39,515 bases of DNA from Methanocorpusculum sp. Its GTDB lineage: Archaea; Halobacteriota; Methanomicrobia; Methanomicrobiales; Methanocorpusculaceae. The position numbers and the translations under genes were made by a program. Location: positions 1 through 39,515 of the forward strand of contig JAFOFB010000007.1 of the NCBI GenBank assembly GCA_017387505.1, read 5' to 3'. The notes beneath the pieces were generated by a model that was not told the DNA's origin, did not search any database, and worked only from the letters and a program-made list of their open reading frames with translations. Below, piece after piece: positions 25,903 to 32,025 of this stretch. Numbering within the stretch: position 1 is the stretch's first letter; each line of letters opens with the position of its first letter.

Positions 25903-26346
25903 ATGAAAAAGCCGTTGAGTAATACGTCATTCTACTTAGCTCAGGCAGTACTAATTATACTCTTCCTTGGAGTTGGAAAGGCATTAACTTTCTATGAAGA
26001 AAGCTCTCCTTCGCTTGGCGAGTTTTTCTATCCGGCAACGGTTGTCATAGGGTTCATTGTAGGTACTGTGATGACGATTGGTGAGTTTTTCATTGAACAA
26101 AACCTAAAATATCTCAGAGAAAATCCAAGACCGAAGAGATGGGGAGTTGTCCTCATCACAGTTCTGGTAGGTCTGACTATAGTTCTGGCTGCTGCAGGAG
26201 TTATTGTCTCAATGCTGTGGCATCCCGATATGGCATCCCATGCAGCATTTACCTATCTCTTTGGAGCAATTCCGGCAGTTATTGCTGTGTGTGTTCTGCG
26301 TTATCTTCCGCACAAGCTCCCGCAAAAGGAAGACGAATCATACTGA
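25903..26346 (+). CDS. Four-helix small membrane protein
   Basis: A 147-residue protein with about four hydrophobic segments (FYLAQAVLIILFLGVG; PATVVIGFIVGTVMTIG; WGVVLITVLVGLTIVLAAAGV; AFTYLFGAIPAVIAVCVL) separated by short charged loops (EQNLKYLRENPRPKR). No family is recognised. It is directly downstream of element copy 3, probably as a leaderless or short-leader gene. Confidence 0.7.
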   Translation: MKKPLSNTSFYLAQAVLIILFLGVGKALTFYEESSPSLGEFFYPATVVIGFIVGTVMTIGEFFIEQNLKYLRENPRPKRWGVVLITVLVGLTIVLAAAGVIVSMLWHPDMASHAAFTYLFGAIPAVIAVCVLRYLPHKLPQKEDESY

Positions 26347-26370
26347 TAATATTTAACCTTCCTTCTGCTA

Positions 26371-26411
26371 TTTTTTGCTCAATAATTTTATTACACATCA
26401 CGCCGATTATC
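26371..26411 (+). promoter_or_regulatory. T-tract/TATA repeat element copy 4
   Basis: TTTTTTGCTCAATAATTTTA followed by TTACACATCACGCCGATTATC, four bases before ATG 26416. It matches copy 1 at all but one of about 41 positions, although the genes they precede are unrelated in sequence. Confidence 0.7.
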
Positions 26412-26415
26412 TTGC

Positions 26416-26793
26416 ATGGTAAAGAAGGAAAACTCTGGAATCCGTACCATCATTGGTCTGGCTGTCCTCGGCATACTTCTTGTTGCCGCAGTACCACTCT
26501 TAGCCGCAATCACGGATGGACTTGACTCTGAATTTGATTTCATTGAACAGGAGAGTGTCCCGGAAAACGCTGTGATTATCAAACTCACTGAGGAGGATTA
26601 TGAAAAGTATCCTGCTTTTAGAAATATCCCTCAATCATTCTGCGTTGATGCATCACTTATATCTGGATTCTATATTCGTCCAGGATGTGTTGACAAAGAA
26701 ACAAGAGATGAAATCCTGAAAACCTACGCAGCGCAGAATACCTACATAGAACACAATGGAGTAGTCTACAAAATAGGTCTTGCTCCTTTCTGA
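26416..26793 (+). CDS. Single-pass membrane-anchored small protein
   Basis: A 125-residue protein: a basic MVKKENSG start, one hydrophobic helix (IIGLAVLGILLVAAVPLLAA) and an outside domain of ~90 residues. The domain has two cysteines (SFCVDAS, RPGCVDK) and ends in NTYIEHNGVVYKIGLAPF. No family is recognised. The helix may be an uncleaved anchor. It lies under element copy 4 and is followed ten bases later by a 26-residue membrane peptide ORF. Confidence 0.65.
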   Translation: MVKKENSGIRTIIGLAVLGILLVAAVPLLAAITDGLDSEFDFIEQESVPENAVIIKLTEEDYEKYPAFRNIPQSFCVDASLISGFYIRPGCVDKETRDEILKTYAAQNTYIEHNGVVYKIGLAPF

Positions 26794-26802
26794 ATGTAAA
26801 AA

Positions 26803-26883
26803 ATGAACCAGAAACAGATTGAATGTACAGGACTTATTGCCCTTGGATGTATTGCGGGGTTGATTCTTCTTATTTTTGGATAA
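26803..26883 (+). CDS. 26-residue single-helix membrane peptide
   Basis: A tiny frame starting MNQKQIECTG and continuing with a purely hydrophobic helix (LIALGCIAGLILLIFG) to the stop. The layout, a polar start and one membrane helix, is that of known small membrane proteins. There is no clear ribosome binding site, and support is limited to composition and its fit between two cluster genes. Confidence 0.4.
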   Translation: MNQKQIECTGLIALGCIAGLILLIFG

Positions 26884-26907
26884 AACAGATGCCTAGGAGG
26901 TAATGTC

Positions 26908-27630
26908 ATGAAAAAATCATTTGTAATTCTAATCCTTATGCTTCTCGCAGTTGTTCTTTCTGCGGGATGTGTGCAGAATCCTGATACTCCGCTTCTTCCA
27001 TTAACACCGCCTCCTGTCCCGGATGACTATATAGACTATCCGCATGCAGGTTCGATAGATAACGAAGAAACCTACTTCACCGGATTAAATGAGCATTATA
27101 ATCTCGGCTTGACCGATGAAGAAATCCAGAAGTATGCAAAAGAGCTGAGGAACGGATATCTCAAAGATGCAAAACGGGACGAATACTATGTTCACATTAA
27201 TGACCTTGTTGAGTTCCAGACTGTGGTTACAGAAATGATAAATCTTGACCCGGCAATTCATGAGGAAATTGTTTCGCAGATTCTCACACCACCAGAGTTC
27301 CCGGAACAACCTGTCGAATATGTTGACCCGAATGACCCGACACTGCCTGATGATTATTTCTACACATTTGTTCCAAATACAGAGACATATCTCAACCATA
27401 GATTAAATGAGGGTTATGGACTTGGTTTCACCAAAGAAGAGATTGCCGCATGTGCTGAGGAACTGAACAATGGAATCCTCAAAGATGCAAAGCCGCATAA
27501 GTATGGGCTTTATGTGGAAAATGAGATTGAACTATGGCTTGAAGTTGTGCGGATAATGAATCTCAGTGATGATATTCGTGACCAATACATCAAAGCTCTA
27601 TGTATTATTCCGCCGGACATTGTCTATTAA
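26908..27630 (+). CDS. Lipoprotein with internal tandem duplication
   Basis: A 240-residue protein with a lipoprotein signal: charged MKKS, hydrophobic core, lipobox LSAGC (cysteine 21). The mature part opens with a proline-rich linker (TPLLPLTPPPVPDD). Two copies of an ~85-residue unit follow: ~38-124 and ~147-229. Matching blocks are LNEHYNLGLTDEEI / LNEGYGLGFTKEEI and ELRNGYLKDAK / ELNNGILKDAK. The unit is mostly helical; I do not recognise it. GGAGG seven bases before ATG fixes the start. It sits outside the cell on the membrane. Confidence 0.75.
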   Translation: MKKSFVILILMLLAVVLSAGCVQNPDTPLLPLTPPPVPDDYIDYPHAGSIDNEETYFTGLNEHYNLGLTDEEIQKYAKELRNGYLKDAKRDEYYVHINDLVEFQTVVTEMINLDPAIHEEIVSQILTPPEFPEQPVEYVDPNDPTLPDDYFYTFVPNTETYLNHRLNEGYGLGFTKEEIAACAEELNNGILKDAKPHKYGLYVENEIELWLEVVRIMNLSDDIRDQYIKALCIIPPDIVY

Positions 27631-27647
27631 TCACCTCCCATACACTA

Positions 27648-27676
27648 TTTTTTGCTCAATAATTTTATTACACATC
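27648..27676 (+). promoter_or_regulatory. T-tract/TATA repeat element copy 5
   Basis: TTTTTTGCTCAATAATTTTA followed by TTACACATC, then TTTTTT in place of the usual 3' part. It stands before only a 21-codon frame, so it may be an orphan promoter left after gene loss or simply the terminator of the lipoprotein gene. Confidence 0.6.
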
Positions 27677-27683
27677 TTTTTTC

Positions 27684-27749
27684 ATGCGCGACAAGCTCTT
27701 AACGCCGCAAATTCTCAAAAATCACACCCTCCAAAATCTATTTACATAA
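27684..27749 (+). pseudogene. 21-residue frame after element copy 5, possible remnant
   Basis: ATG lies seven bases after element copy 5, in the position of a true start in the other copies. The frame encodes 21 residues (MRDKLLTPQILKNHTLQNLF...) with no signal or membrane helix. It may be a remnant of a lost cluster gene cut at the boundary with the foreign module, or not translated at all. Confidence 0.25.
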
Positions 27750-27883
27750 AGCCGGCATCCGCCATACGCTTTTCTAAATTAAAATCAGATTGAACATAAA
27801 TTATGCGTAAATATTAGGCATTAATTTTACAAAAATTCAAAAATACATCATAATTAAAAATACTATTTTGTACGATTTGGAGG

Positions 27884-28119
27884 TGATACATCACAAATCA
27901 TGAATCACAAATCACCATGAAATATCAGGAAAAAAAGATACGTGGGGTCTGCGTCTTCCTTTCTTCTCGAAAGGGACGAGACAGACTCCGTGTGTCTTCC
28001 TTGTTGTATAGTTTAGCCTTCAAGTTTATTTAAGAATATTTGTAGGAAAAATGCAAAAATCACCGGCACATCAAAAAAAATCACCAGAAAATGGGTGATT
28101 TATGATTTATGATTCATGA
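27884..28119. promoter_or_regulatory. Inverted heptad arrays upstream of RHH genes
   Basis: At 27884-27914 the plus strand carries four tandem 7-bp units of the form aATCAYa (CATCACA, AATCATG, AATCACA, AATCACC). At 28090-28119 the minus strand carries the matching set (CATCATG, AATCATA, AATCATA, AATCACC). Two more AAATCACC sites lie near 28055 and 28078. The unit fits 5'-WATCACW-3', the heptad bound by the RHH omega repressor of Gram-positive plasmids. Three RHH genes start at 28145. The 395-base gap around it otherwise holds AT-rich sequence and one hairpin. Confidence 0.55.
27944..27989. ncRNA. Strong 18-bp-stem hairpin between heptad arrays
   Basis: GGGGTCTG, CGTC and CCTTTC pair in order with GAAAGG, GACG and CAGACTCC around a TTCTC loop, with only small bulges (TT and AGA). 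A stem of this length outside any gene suggests a structured RNA, a replication or recombination hairpin, or an attenuator. It does not match a tRNA or other RNA that I recognise. Confidence 0.45.
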
Positions 28120-28144
28120 TGTGTCATTGAAAAAACACGCTCAC

Positions 28145-28600
28145 ATGTCAACCAAAACAAAAAATGGGCTCATGTGCTCGTTTAGATTAGCGCAAAAAGA
28201 TGTCGAAAAATTCGACCGCAGAATAAAGCGGGCAGGGTTTAACTCTCGAAGCGACTTCTTCTCAGCGCTTGTCAGAATCGTCATAAGCGAACCAAAGCAG
28301 AACCCGAAGGACACGGCTTCCGCCTGGATTTTAAACCAGATGCCTCCTCTTTCAGAAGAAAAAATAGAGCAGGCAATCGAAGACGCGATTCGAAAACATC
28401 TGTTTGCAGTTGTCGCGATTCATGGGGCTGATGTAGCCTTCGAGCGTACATGGATGGACTTGCGGACAATCGTCCACGAAAAAACCGACATCTGGACGAC
28501 TGCAAGCGAACTTCGATGCGCATACATACGCTTCGAAGATAAGTACCGCCGCGAACTTTGCGAACACCAGAACAAGATACTTGCAGGAGAGATGCCATGA
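28145..28600 (+). CDS. Ribbon-helix-helix protein with C-terminal extension
   Basis: A 151-residue protein from ATG 28145 (MSTKTKNGLM); a frame starting at 28109 would run through the heptad array. Residues ~10-50 fit a ribbon-helix-helix DNA-binding domain: strand LMCSFRLAQ, helix KDVEKFDRRIKRAG, turn FNS, helix RSDFFSALVRIV. The remaining ~100 residues are a helical, charged domain without a recognised family (SEEKIEQAIEDAIRKHLFAV). It may act as dimer or tetramer repressor on the heptad repeats just upstream. Its stop overlaps the next ATG. Confidence 0.65.
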   Translation: MSTKTKNGLMCSFRLAQKDVEKFDRRIKRAGFNSRSDFFSALVRIVISEPKQNPKDTASAWILNQMPPLSEEKIEQAIEDAIRKHLFAVVAIHGADVAFERTWMDLRTIVHEKTDIWTTASELRCAYIRFEDKYRRELCEHQNKILAGEMP

Positions 28601-28812
28601 GAAGCGCAAAATTGCCGCCTGATTCAAGGCTGTACAGTCAGGTCACTCTCACTGTCTCCAAAGAGGAACTTGAGACCATAGACCGGCTTGTTTCTGATTT
28701 CGGGTTCAAGAATCGCGGAGACCTGCAAAGAACAGCACTTGAGACATACACAAAGACCAAAATCTTCCGCCCAAGGGAGGCAAACCCCGGCAGAAGAGTG
28801 AGGAAGGTATGA
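28597..28812 (+). CDS. Ribbon-helix-helix protein, second of three
   Basis: A 71-residue protein from ATG 28597, which overlaps the previous stop and follows GCAGGAGAGATGCC. Residues ~13-55 form the RHH core: SQVTLTVSKEELETIDRLVS, turn FGFKNR, helix GDLQRTALETYTKT. The tail is strongly basic (PREANPGRRVRKV). The end of the core, TKIFRPRE, closely matches GTKIFRER in the third gene, so these two are tandem paralogues. Overlapping starts show co-translation. Confidence 0.7.
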   Translation: MRSAKLPPDSRLYSQVTLTVSKEELETIDRLVSDFGFKNRGDLQRTALETYTKTKIFRPREANPGRRVRKV

Positions 28813-29000
28813 ACAACAAACACTTCGACAAGAAAACAAGACTGTCCTGTTCCATCTCGCTCGCTGTAACCGCTGACGAGTTGGAAGCTGTAAACAGATG
28901 TTGTGAAAGGCTCGGACTTTCAAGAACCGACCTTGTGAGATCCTCAATCGAGGCTTTTGTCGGCACAAAAATCTTCAGAGAAAGGACATGCGAAAAATGA
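28809..29000 (+). CDS. Ribbon-helix-helix protein, third of three
   Basis: A 63-residue protein with strand RLSCSISLAV, helix TADELEAVNRCCERLG, turn LSR, helix TDLVRSSIEAFVGTKIF: a complete RHH domain and little else. It overlaps the second gene by four bases (ATGA). As three different RHH proteins are made together, they could form mixed dimers. It most resembles the second gene. Confidence 0.7.
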   Translation: MNNKHFDKKTRLSCSISLAVTADELEAVNRCCERLGLSRTDLVRSSIEAFVGTKIFRERTCEK

Positions 29001-29089
29001 AACGAAAAATACAGGCTGACTCACAGAATTGCACCTCCGTAATCAGCCGTAATAAAGTCGTTGTTAAACGAGATAACTGTATCGCATAA
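28997..29089 (+). CDS. 30-residue basic ORF
   Basis: A frame whose ATG overlaps the stop of the third RHH gene (ATGA), continuing the coupling pattern of this operon. It encodes 30 residues, starting MKRKIQADSQN, rich in Lys and Arg with two cysteines. No fold is recognised. Only the overlap supports it. Confidence 0.35.
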   Translation: MKRKIQADSQNCTSVISRNKVVVKRDNCIA

Positions 29090-29136
29090 AATCAAACGCC
29101 CATTATCATAGCAAAAGAGGACACGGGGGTTATTTT

Positions 29137-29403
29137 ATGACTGAGTACAAGAATCCCGCAGGAGATAAGGACTTACCTTTTAAGAGGGACAGCCTTGTCG
29201 AGAGCCTGGAAAAGCAGGAAGCAATGCTCAGCTTCATCACTCAGTCCTTCTACAGTGACCCAAAGTCCGTTGAGGAACTCAAAGCTACTGTGTTAATCGC
29301 CTCGGATAATTCATCCTCGACACCTAATGCGGATAGATGGTTCATCAAAGGAGCTTTTGCTCTTCTCAAATACCTCTCGAAAGGTAAGCAGGAGGTTATA
29401 TGA
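29137..29403 (+). CDS. Small hypothetical protein of mobile module
   Basis: An 88-residue protein, mostly helical and charged (SLVESLEKQEAMLSFITQSF, FIKGAFALLKYLSKGKQEVI). A purine-rich GAGGACACGGGGG lies upstream of the ATG. The size and composition resemble viral or plasmid accessory proteins, but I recognise no family. Its stop overlaps the HNH gene start (ATGATG). Confidence 0.6.
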   Translation: MTEYKNPAGDKDLPFKRDSLVESLEKQEAMLSFITQSFYSDPKSVEELKATVLIASDNSSSTPNADRWFIKGAFALLKYLSKGKQEVI

Positions 29404-30020
29404 TGGTAATTCTTTGCAGTGCAGCAGATTTCTATATCATGGAAAAAATCCGCTCCGGCGAGTGGGTTCCATCACTCGACACAGGACAGGTTTACTCAAC
29501 GCGGAAAAAAGGATTTCTCACACCAAGAAAAACACGCGGCTATTCAATGATAAGTTATGTGCGGCTCTCTCACATCATCTGGATTGCGGCAAACGGAGCA
29601 ATCCCGTATGGGATGCAGATAGACCACATAAACGGAGACAGAGAAGACGACAGACTCTGTAACCTGAGACTTGTAAGCCGTTCAGAAAACATCATGCTTA
29701 GTACGGCAACACTGACTTATTCTCAGGCAGAAGAAATCCGACGAAAATATACAGAAGGCAATTCAATTCGCAAACTCGCAAAAGAATATAGTGTTGAAAA
29801 GACCGTTATTTGGAGAGTTATCAACAACAAAACATACACCAAGCCGATTGACACAAGCGGAGTTTCCAAGGAAACCAGAAAGGAACTTCTGGAATACTAC
29901 AAGAACGGCGGAAAAATTGACACCGCAAGAAAAGTATTCAAGGTACAGCAGGCAGTAATCCGGCAGGTTTTGGAAGAAGAATTGAGCAGAGAAGCAAAAG
30001 AACAGGAGATAGAATCATGA
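29400..30020 (+). CDS. HNH endonuclease with helix-turn-helix tail
   Basis: A 206-residue protein. Residues ~55-100 hold an HNH_3-type nuclease site: the first His in LSHIIW and the core QIDHINGDREDDRLCNLRLVS, where DH...N...N matches the metal-binding pattern. Residues ~105-145 form a helix-turn-helix (EEIRRKYTEGNSIRKLAKEY, VEKTVIWRVINN), and a second similar unit may follow (KIDTARKVFKVQQAVIRQVL). This is the layout of phage-type homing endonucleases. GGAGG precedes the start. It is a hallmark of viral or plasmid DNA. Confidence 0.8.
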   Translation: MMVILCSAADFYIMEKIRSGEWVPSLDTGQVYSTRKKGFLTPRKTRGYSMISYVRLSHIIWIAANGAIPYGMQIDHINGDREDDRLCNLRLVSRSENIMLSTATLTYSQAEEIRRKYTEGNSIRKLAKEYSVEKTVIWRVINNKTYTKPIDTSGVSKETRKELLEYYKNGGKIDTARKVFKVQQAVIRQVLEEELSREAKEQEIES

Positions 30021-30505
30021 AAACTCCTCAGGAATATTTAGACATCATACAGGAAGCACACCCGTGTCCTGTTGAATACGGGTTCGAGCGTGCCGCATGG
30101 CTTTACGAAACAAGAGAAGCTCTCAGATGGGCTTTGAATTTTGTCGAGCTTGAGTTTAAGCATCAGGTTGCAGACATACAGGATAGAGGGCTTACTTCTG
30201 AGAAGTACAATCTCTGCGGAAGGTTCAGGAACTATACGCGGGTGAATCTTGAAGCCCTGCATCAGTACAATGTTGAGCTTTTCGATTCTCTGGTGCATGT
30301 CAAGGCAACTGACGCCGAGAAGATTATTGGAAGACGTGTTCTTTATCTTGAGGCGAGGGATGTTCTTGGTGATTTGGATATCCGGCAGTATCAGACGGTA
30401 AATGCTACTGAGTTGTCGAAGGTTGTTCCGTCTCATGTTTATGATAGATTGACTGAGAAGGAGGAGCGTTTGATGGATTATGTTATCGAGGAGGTTGCTG
30501 TATGA
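30017..30505 (+). CDS. Hypothetical helical protein of mobile module
   Basis: A 162-residue acidic protein, probably all-helical (WLYETREALRWALNFVELEF; VNLEALHQYNVELFDSLVHV; TEKEERLMDYVIEEVAV). No family is recognised. Its ATG overlaps the HNH stop after AGGAGATAGAATC, and its stop overlaps the next small gene, so it is part of the same coupled operon. Confidence 0.6.
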   Translation: MKTPQEYLDIIQEAHPCPVEYGFERAAWLYETREALRWALNFVELEFKHQVADIQDRGLTSEKYNLCGRFRNYTRVNLEALHQYNVELFDSLVHVKATDAEKIIGRRVLYLEARDVLGDLDIRQYQTVNATELSKVVPSHVYDRLTEKEERLMDYVIEEVAV

Positions 30506-30669
30506 AGTTCTTTATGCCGCAGATGCTTCGCTGTCTTTCCTGCCGTTTTGGCAGCTGCGGGTTTACGGTTTTTGAGAATGTGGATAATTACTATCTGGTG
30601 TGCGAGAAGCAGATTAGACTGCCTGAGAAGAAATGCAAATTCTATATGCCGCAGGAGGTTTTCTTATGA
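30502..30669 (+). CDS. 55-residue Cys-rich small protein
   Basis: A small frame linked by four-base overlaps at both ends and preceded by GAGGAGGTTGCTGT. It starts MKFFMPQMLRCLSCRFG and contains CLSC plus further cysteines at about 19, 34 and 45 (SCGF, LVCEK, KKCKFYMP), which could form a small zinc or Fe-S knuckle. Such Cys-rich mini-proteins are common in archaeal viruses and plasmids. Function unknown. Confidence 0.6.
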   Translation: MKFFMPQMLRCLSCRFGSCGFTVFENVDNYYLVCEKQIRLPEKKCKFYMPQEVFL

Positions 30670-30845
30670 TTCCTTCTTGGAGGTCTCATGGGGAGCTTTC
30701 TGACCGTCACAAGCTTGCTGTGCTCGTTATGGAAGAAGGTTCTGTCCCTGCTATCGCCCGCAGGGTTGGTTGCTCTAAGGCTTCTGTGAAAAGTGCTTTA
30801 ATTTTCCATGGATTGGCGGAGGGTGATGTGTTAAAGAAGCTCTGA
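30666..30845 (+). CDS. 59-residue helix-turn-helix protein
   Basis: I choose ATG 30666 (MIPSWRSHGEL) over an upstream in-frame start at 30633 because GCAGGAGG sits ideally before it and it overlaps the preceding stop. The protein has one helix-turn-helix: HKLAVLVMEEGSVPAIARRV-GCSKASVKSALIFHG, like the short transposase/phage type that reads a binding site with the GCSKASVKSAL helix. It ends the tightly coupled operon; a 110-base gap with T-rich sequence follows. Confidence 0.65.
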   Translation: MIPSWRSHGELSDRHKLAVLVMEEGSVPAIARRVGCSKASVKSALIFHGLAEGDVLKKL

Positions 30846-30955
30846 GTGTTGTTTTTCATAATGGGGATTTTCTACACTCCGCCCCTCTCTCTTTTTATTT
30901 TTTGTTAATATTTTATTCACAGAGTCTTTTTCTATTCTTGCGTTGAAGATAATGT

Positions 30956-31597
30956 ATGGAAAGGTACGTTTCCGAGCCGTATTCGCCGTATGATTATGTT
31001 CGGCAGAACGCTCCGTATCCTGCTTATAATTCGTGGTGTGAGTTGACGGATGCTGAGCGTGATGCTGTTTTGTCGTTTCAGGATTTGGGAAGCAGGCAGG
31101 ATTCGTGGACTGTGGAAGCTCCTGACCCTGTGCATGTAAACTGCTCTATTGTTAATTCGTATCTGCGGTTTCCTGAATTTCGTGATTTGATGAGTGGTGA
31201 TGATGTATGTCAGTGTGAGGAGTTAATTTCGTTTCTGGATTCTGCTGTATCGAAGAGTGTTCTGCCTGAGGGATTGAATGTTATTCGAGGGCTTGCTGAT
31301 TCGCGGTGGATTTCCGAGTTCTGTGTTGGAGACACATATGTTGAAGATGGTTATGGAAGTTATTCTCTTTCTGTAGATGCAGCTTTACGTTATGCGCGGG
31401 TGAATGATGATGGAAAGATGGTGTTTCTTGCCCGTATTCTTGAAAAAGGAGAGAGGGTATTGTATTTGGGATGTAAGGAGGAGGAGATGCTTGTTGAACG
31501 TGGTTGTGAATATGTGATTAAGGAGATTAGTCCGGTGGATAAGGGGATTCTCTCTCCTGACACTGAGGCAATTGTTTATATCCTTCGGAGGATATAA
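30956..31597 (+). CDS. Probable ADP-ribosyltransferase (R-S-E class)
   Basis: A 213-residue protein without signal peptide. The C-terminal half shows the three conserved elements of toxin-type mono-ADP-ribosyltransferases in order and spacing: Arg111 in LNVIRGLADS, Ser-x-Ser 137-139 in GSYSLSVDAALRYA, and E-x-E at 175-177 in KEEEMLVERGCEYVI. The E-x-E form usually modifies arginine, while Q-x-E modifies Asn or Gln. The N-terminal ~100 residues are a separate acidic helical part (LTDAERDAVLSFQDLG). It could be a viral host-takeover enzyme or a toxin. It has its own upstream T- and AT-rich gap and is followed by a 51-residue ORF. Confidence 0.65.
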   Translation: MERYVSEPYSPYDYVRQNAPYPAYNSWCELTDAERDAVLSFQDLGSRQDSWTVEAPDPVHVNCSIVNSYLRFPEFRDLMSGDDVCQCEELISFLDSAVSKSVLPEGLNVIRGLADSRWISEFCVGDTYVEDGYGSYSLSVDAALRYARVNDDGKMVFLARILEKGERVLYLGCKEEEMLVERGCEYVIKEISPVDKGILSPDTEAIVYILRRI

Positions 31598-31605
31598 GAT
31601 AAGTT

Positions 31606-31761
31606 ATGTATCCAACAACTATGGAGTATTGCCGATATACAGGACATCGGGAATTAACGGAGGAGGACAGGCGTGATGCACGCAGGATACGTGAGGGTTT
31701 CGAGCGTTGTTTCCTTCCGCCTGGTGTGAAGCTTACTCCGCGTTCTGAGATGCGGGACTGA
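31606..31761 (+). CDS. 51-residue charged ORF after the ADP-ribosyltransferase
   Basis: A frame starting MYPTTMEYCRYTGHRELTEE, eight bases after the transferase stop, with GGAGGATATAAGATAAGTT upstream containing GGAGG about 13 bases from the ATG. The middle is a strongly charged helix rich in Arg, Asp and Glu (DRRDARRIREGFERC). It has no recognised family. Position suggests a partner, regulator or antidote of the enzyme, but that is only inference. Confidence 0.45.
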   Translation: MYPTTMEYCRYTGHRELTEEDRRDARRIREGFERCFLPPGVKLTPRSEMRD

Positions 31762-31839
31762 ATATTTTCTATACTTTTTTTTGTGTGTTTGTGATGTGAT
31801 TTGCCGTTTGATTTATATGTGGGATTTGTTTTCGTGAAA

Positions 31840-31895
31840 GGCGAGAGCCGAAGGCTCAAGCCATGAGCAAACCGAAGGTTTGCGAAAGTGCGTTT
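31840..31895. repeat. Copy of AAGGCTCAAGCCATGAGC repeat
   Basis: GCCGAAGGCTCAAGCC-ATGAGC-AAACCGAAGGTTTGCG carries two small palindromes. Related sequence occurs at 1-45, 38570-38650 and 39285-39345, marking a dispersed intergenic repeat family. Confidence 0.5.
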
Positions 31896-32025
31896 TGGCT
31901 TTTTGCGGGGTTTGTTTTTCGTTTATTCTTTTGTATGGGCTTGGATTTTTATGATTTTTTGAGGTGTGGGGCACTTTCGCACCGCGCGGTATGGGGTTTA
32001 TATAGGTCTATGTCGTATTTGTATG

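Noticed and set aside
27882-28120. MITE with 32-bp terminal inverted repeats
   Set aside because: The inverted arms break down into 7-bp tandem units, which a binding-site array explains better; no target duplication is visible. It remains a weaker alternative.
28145-31761. Complete integrated provirus
   Set aside because: Small overlapping genes and an HNH nuclease fit viral DNA, but no integrase, capsid, portal, terminase or replication initiator was found in the window.
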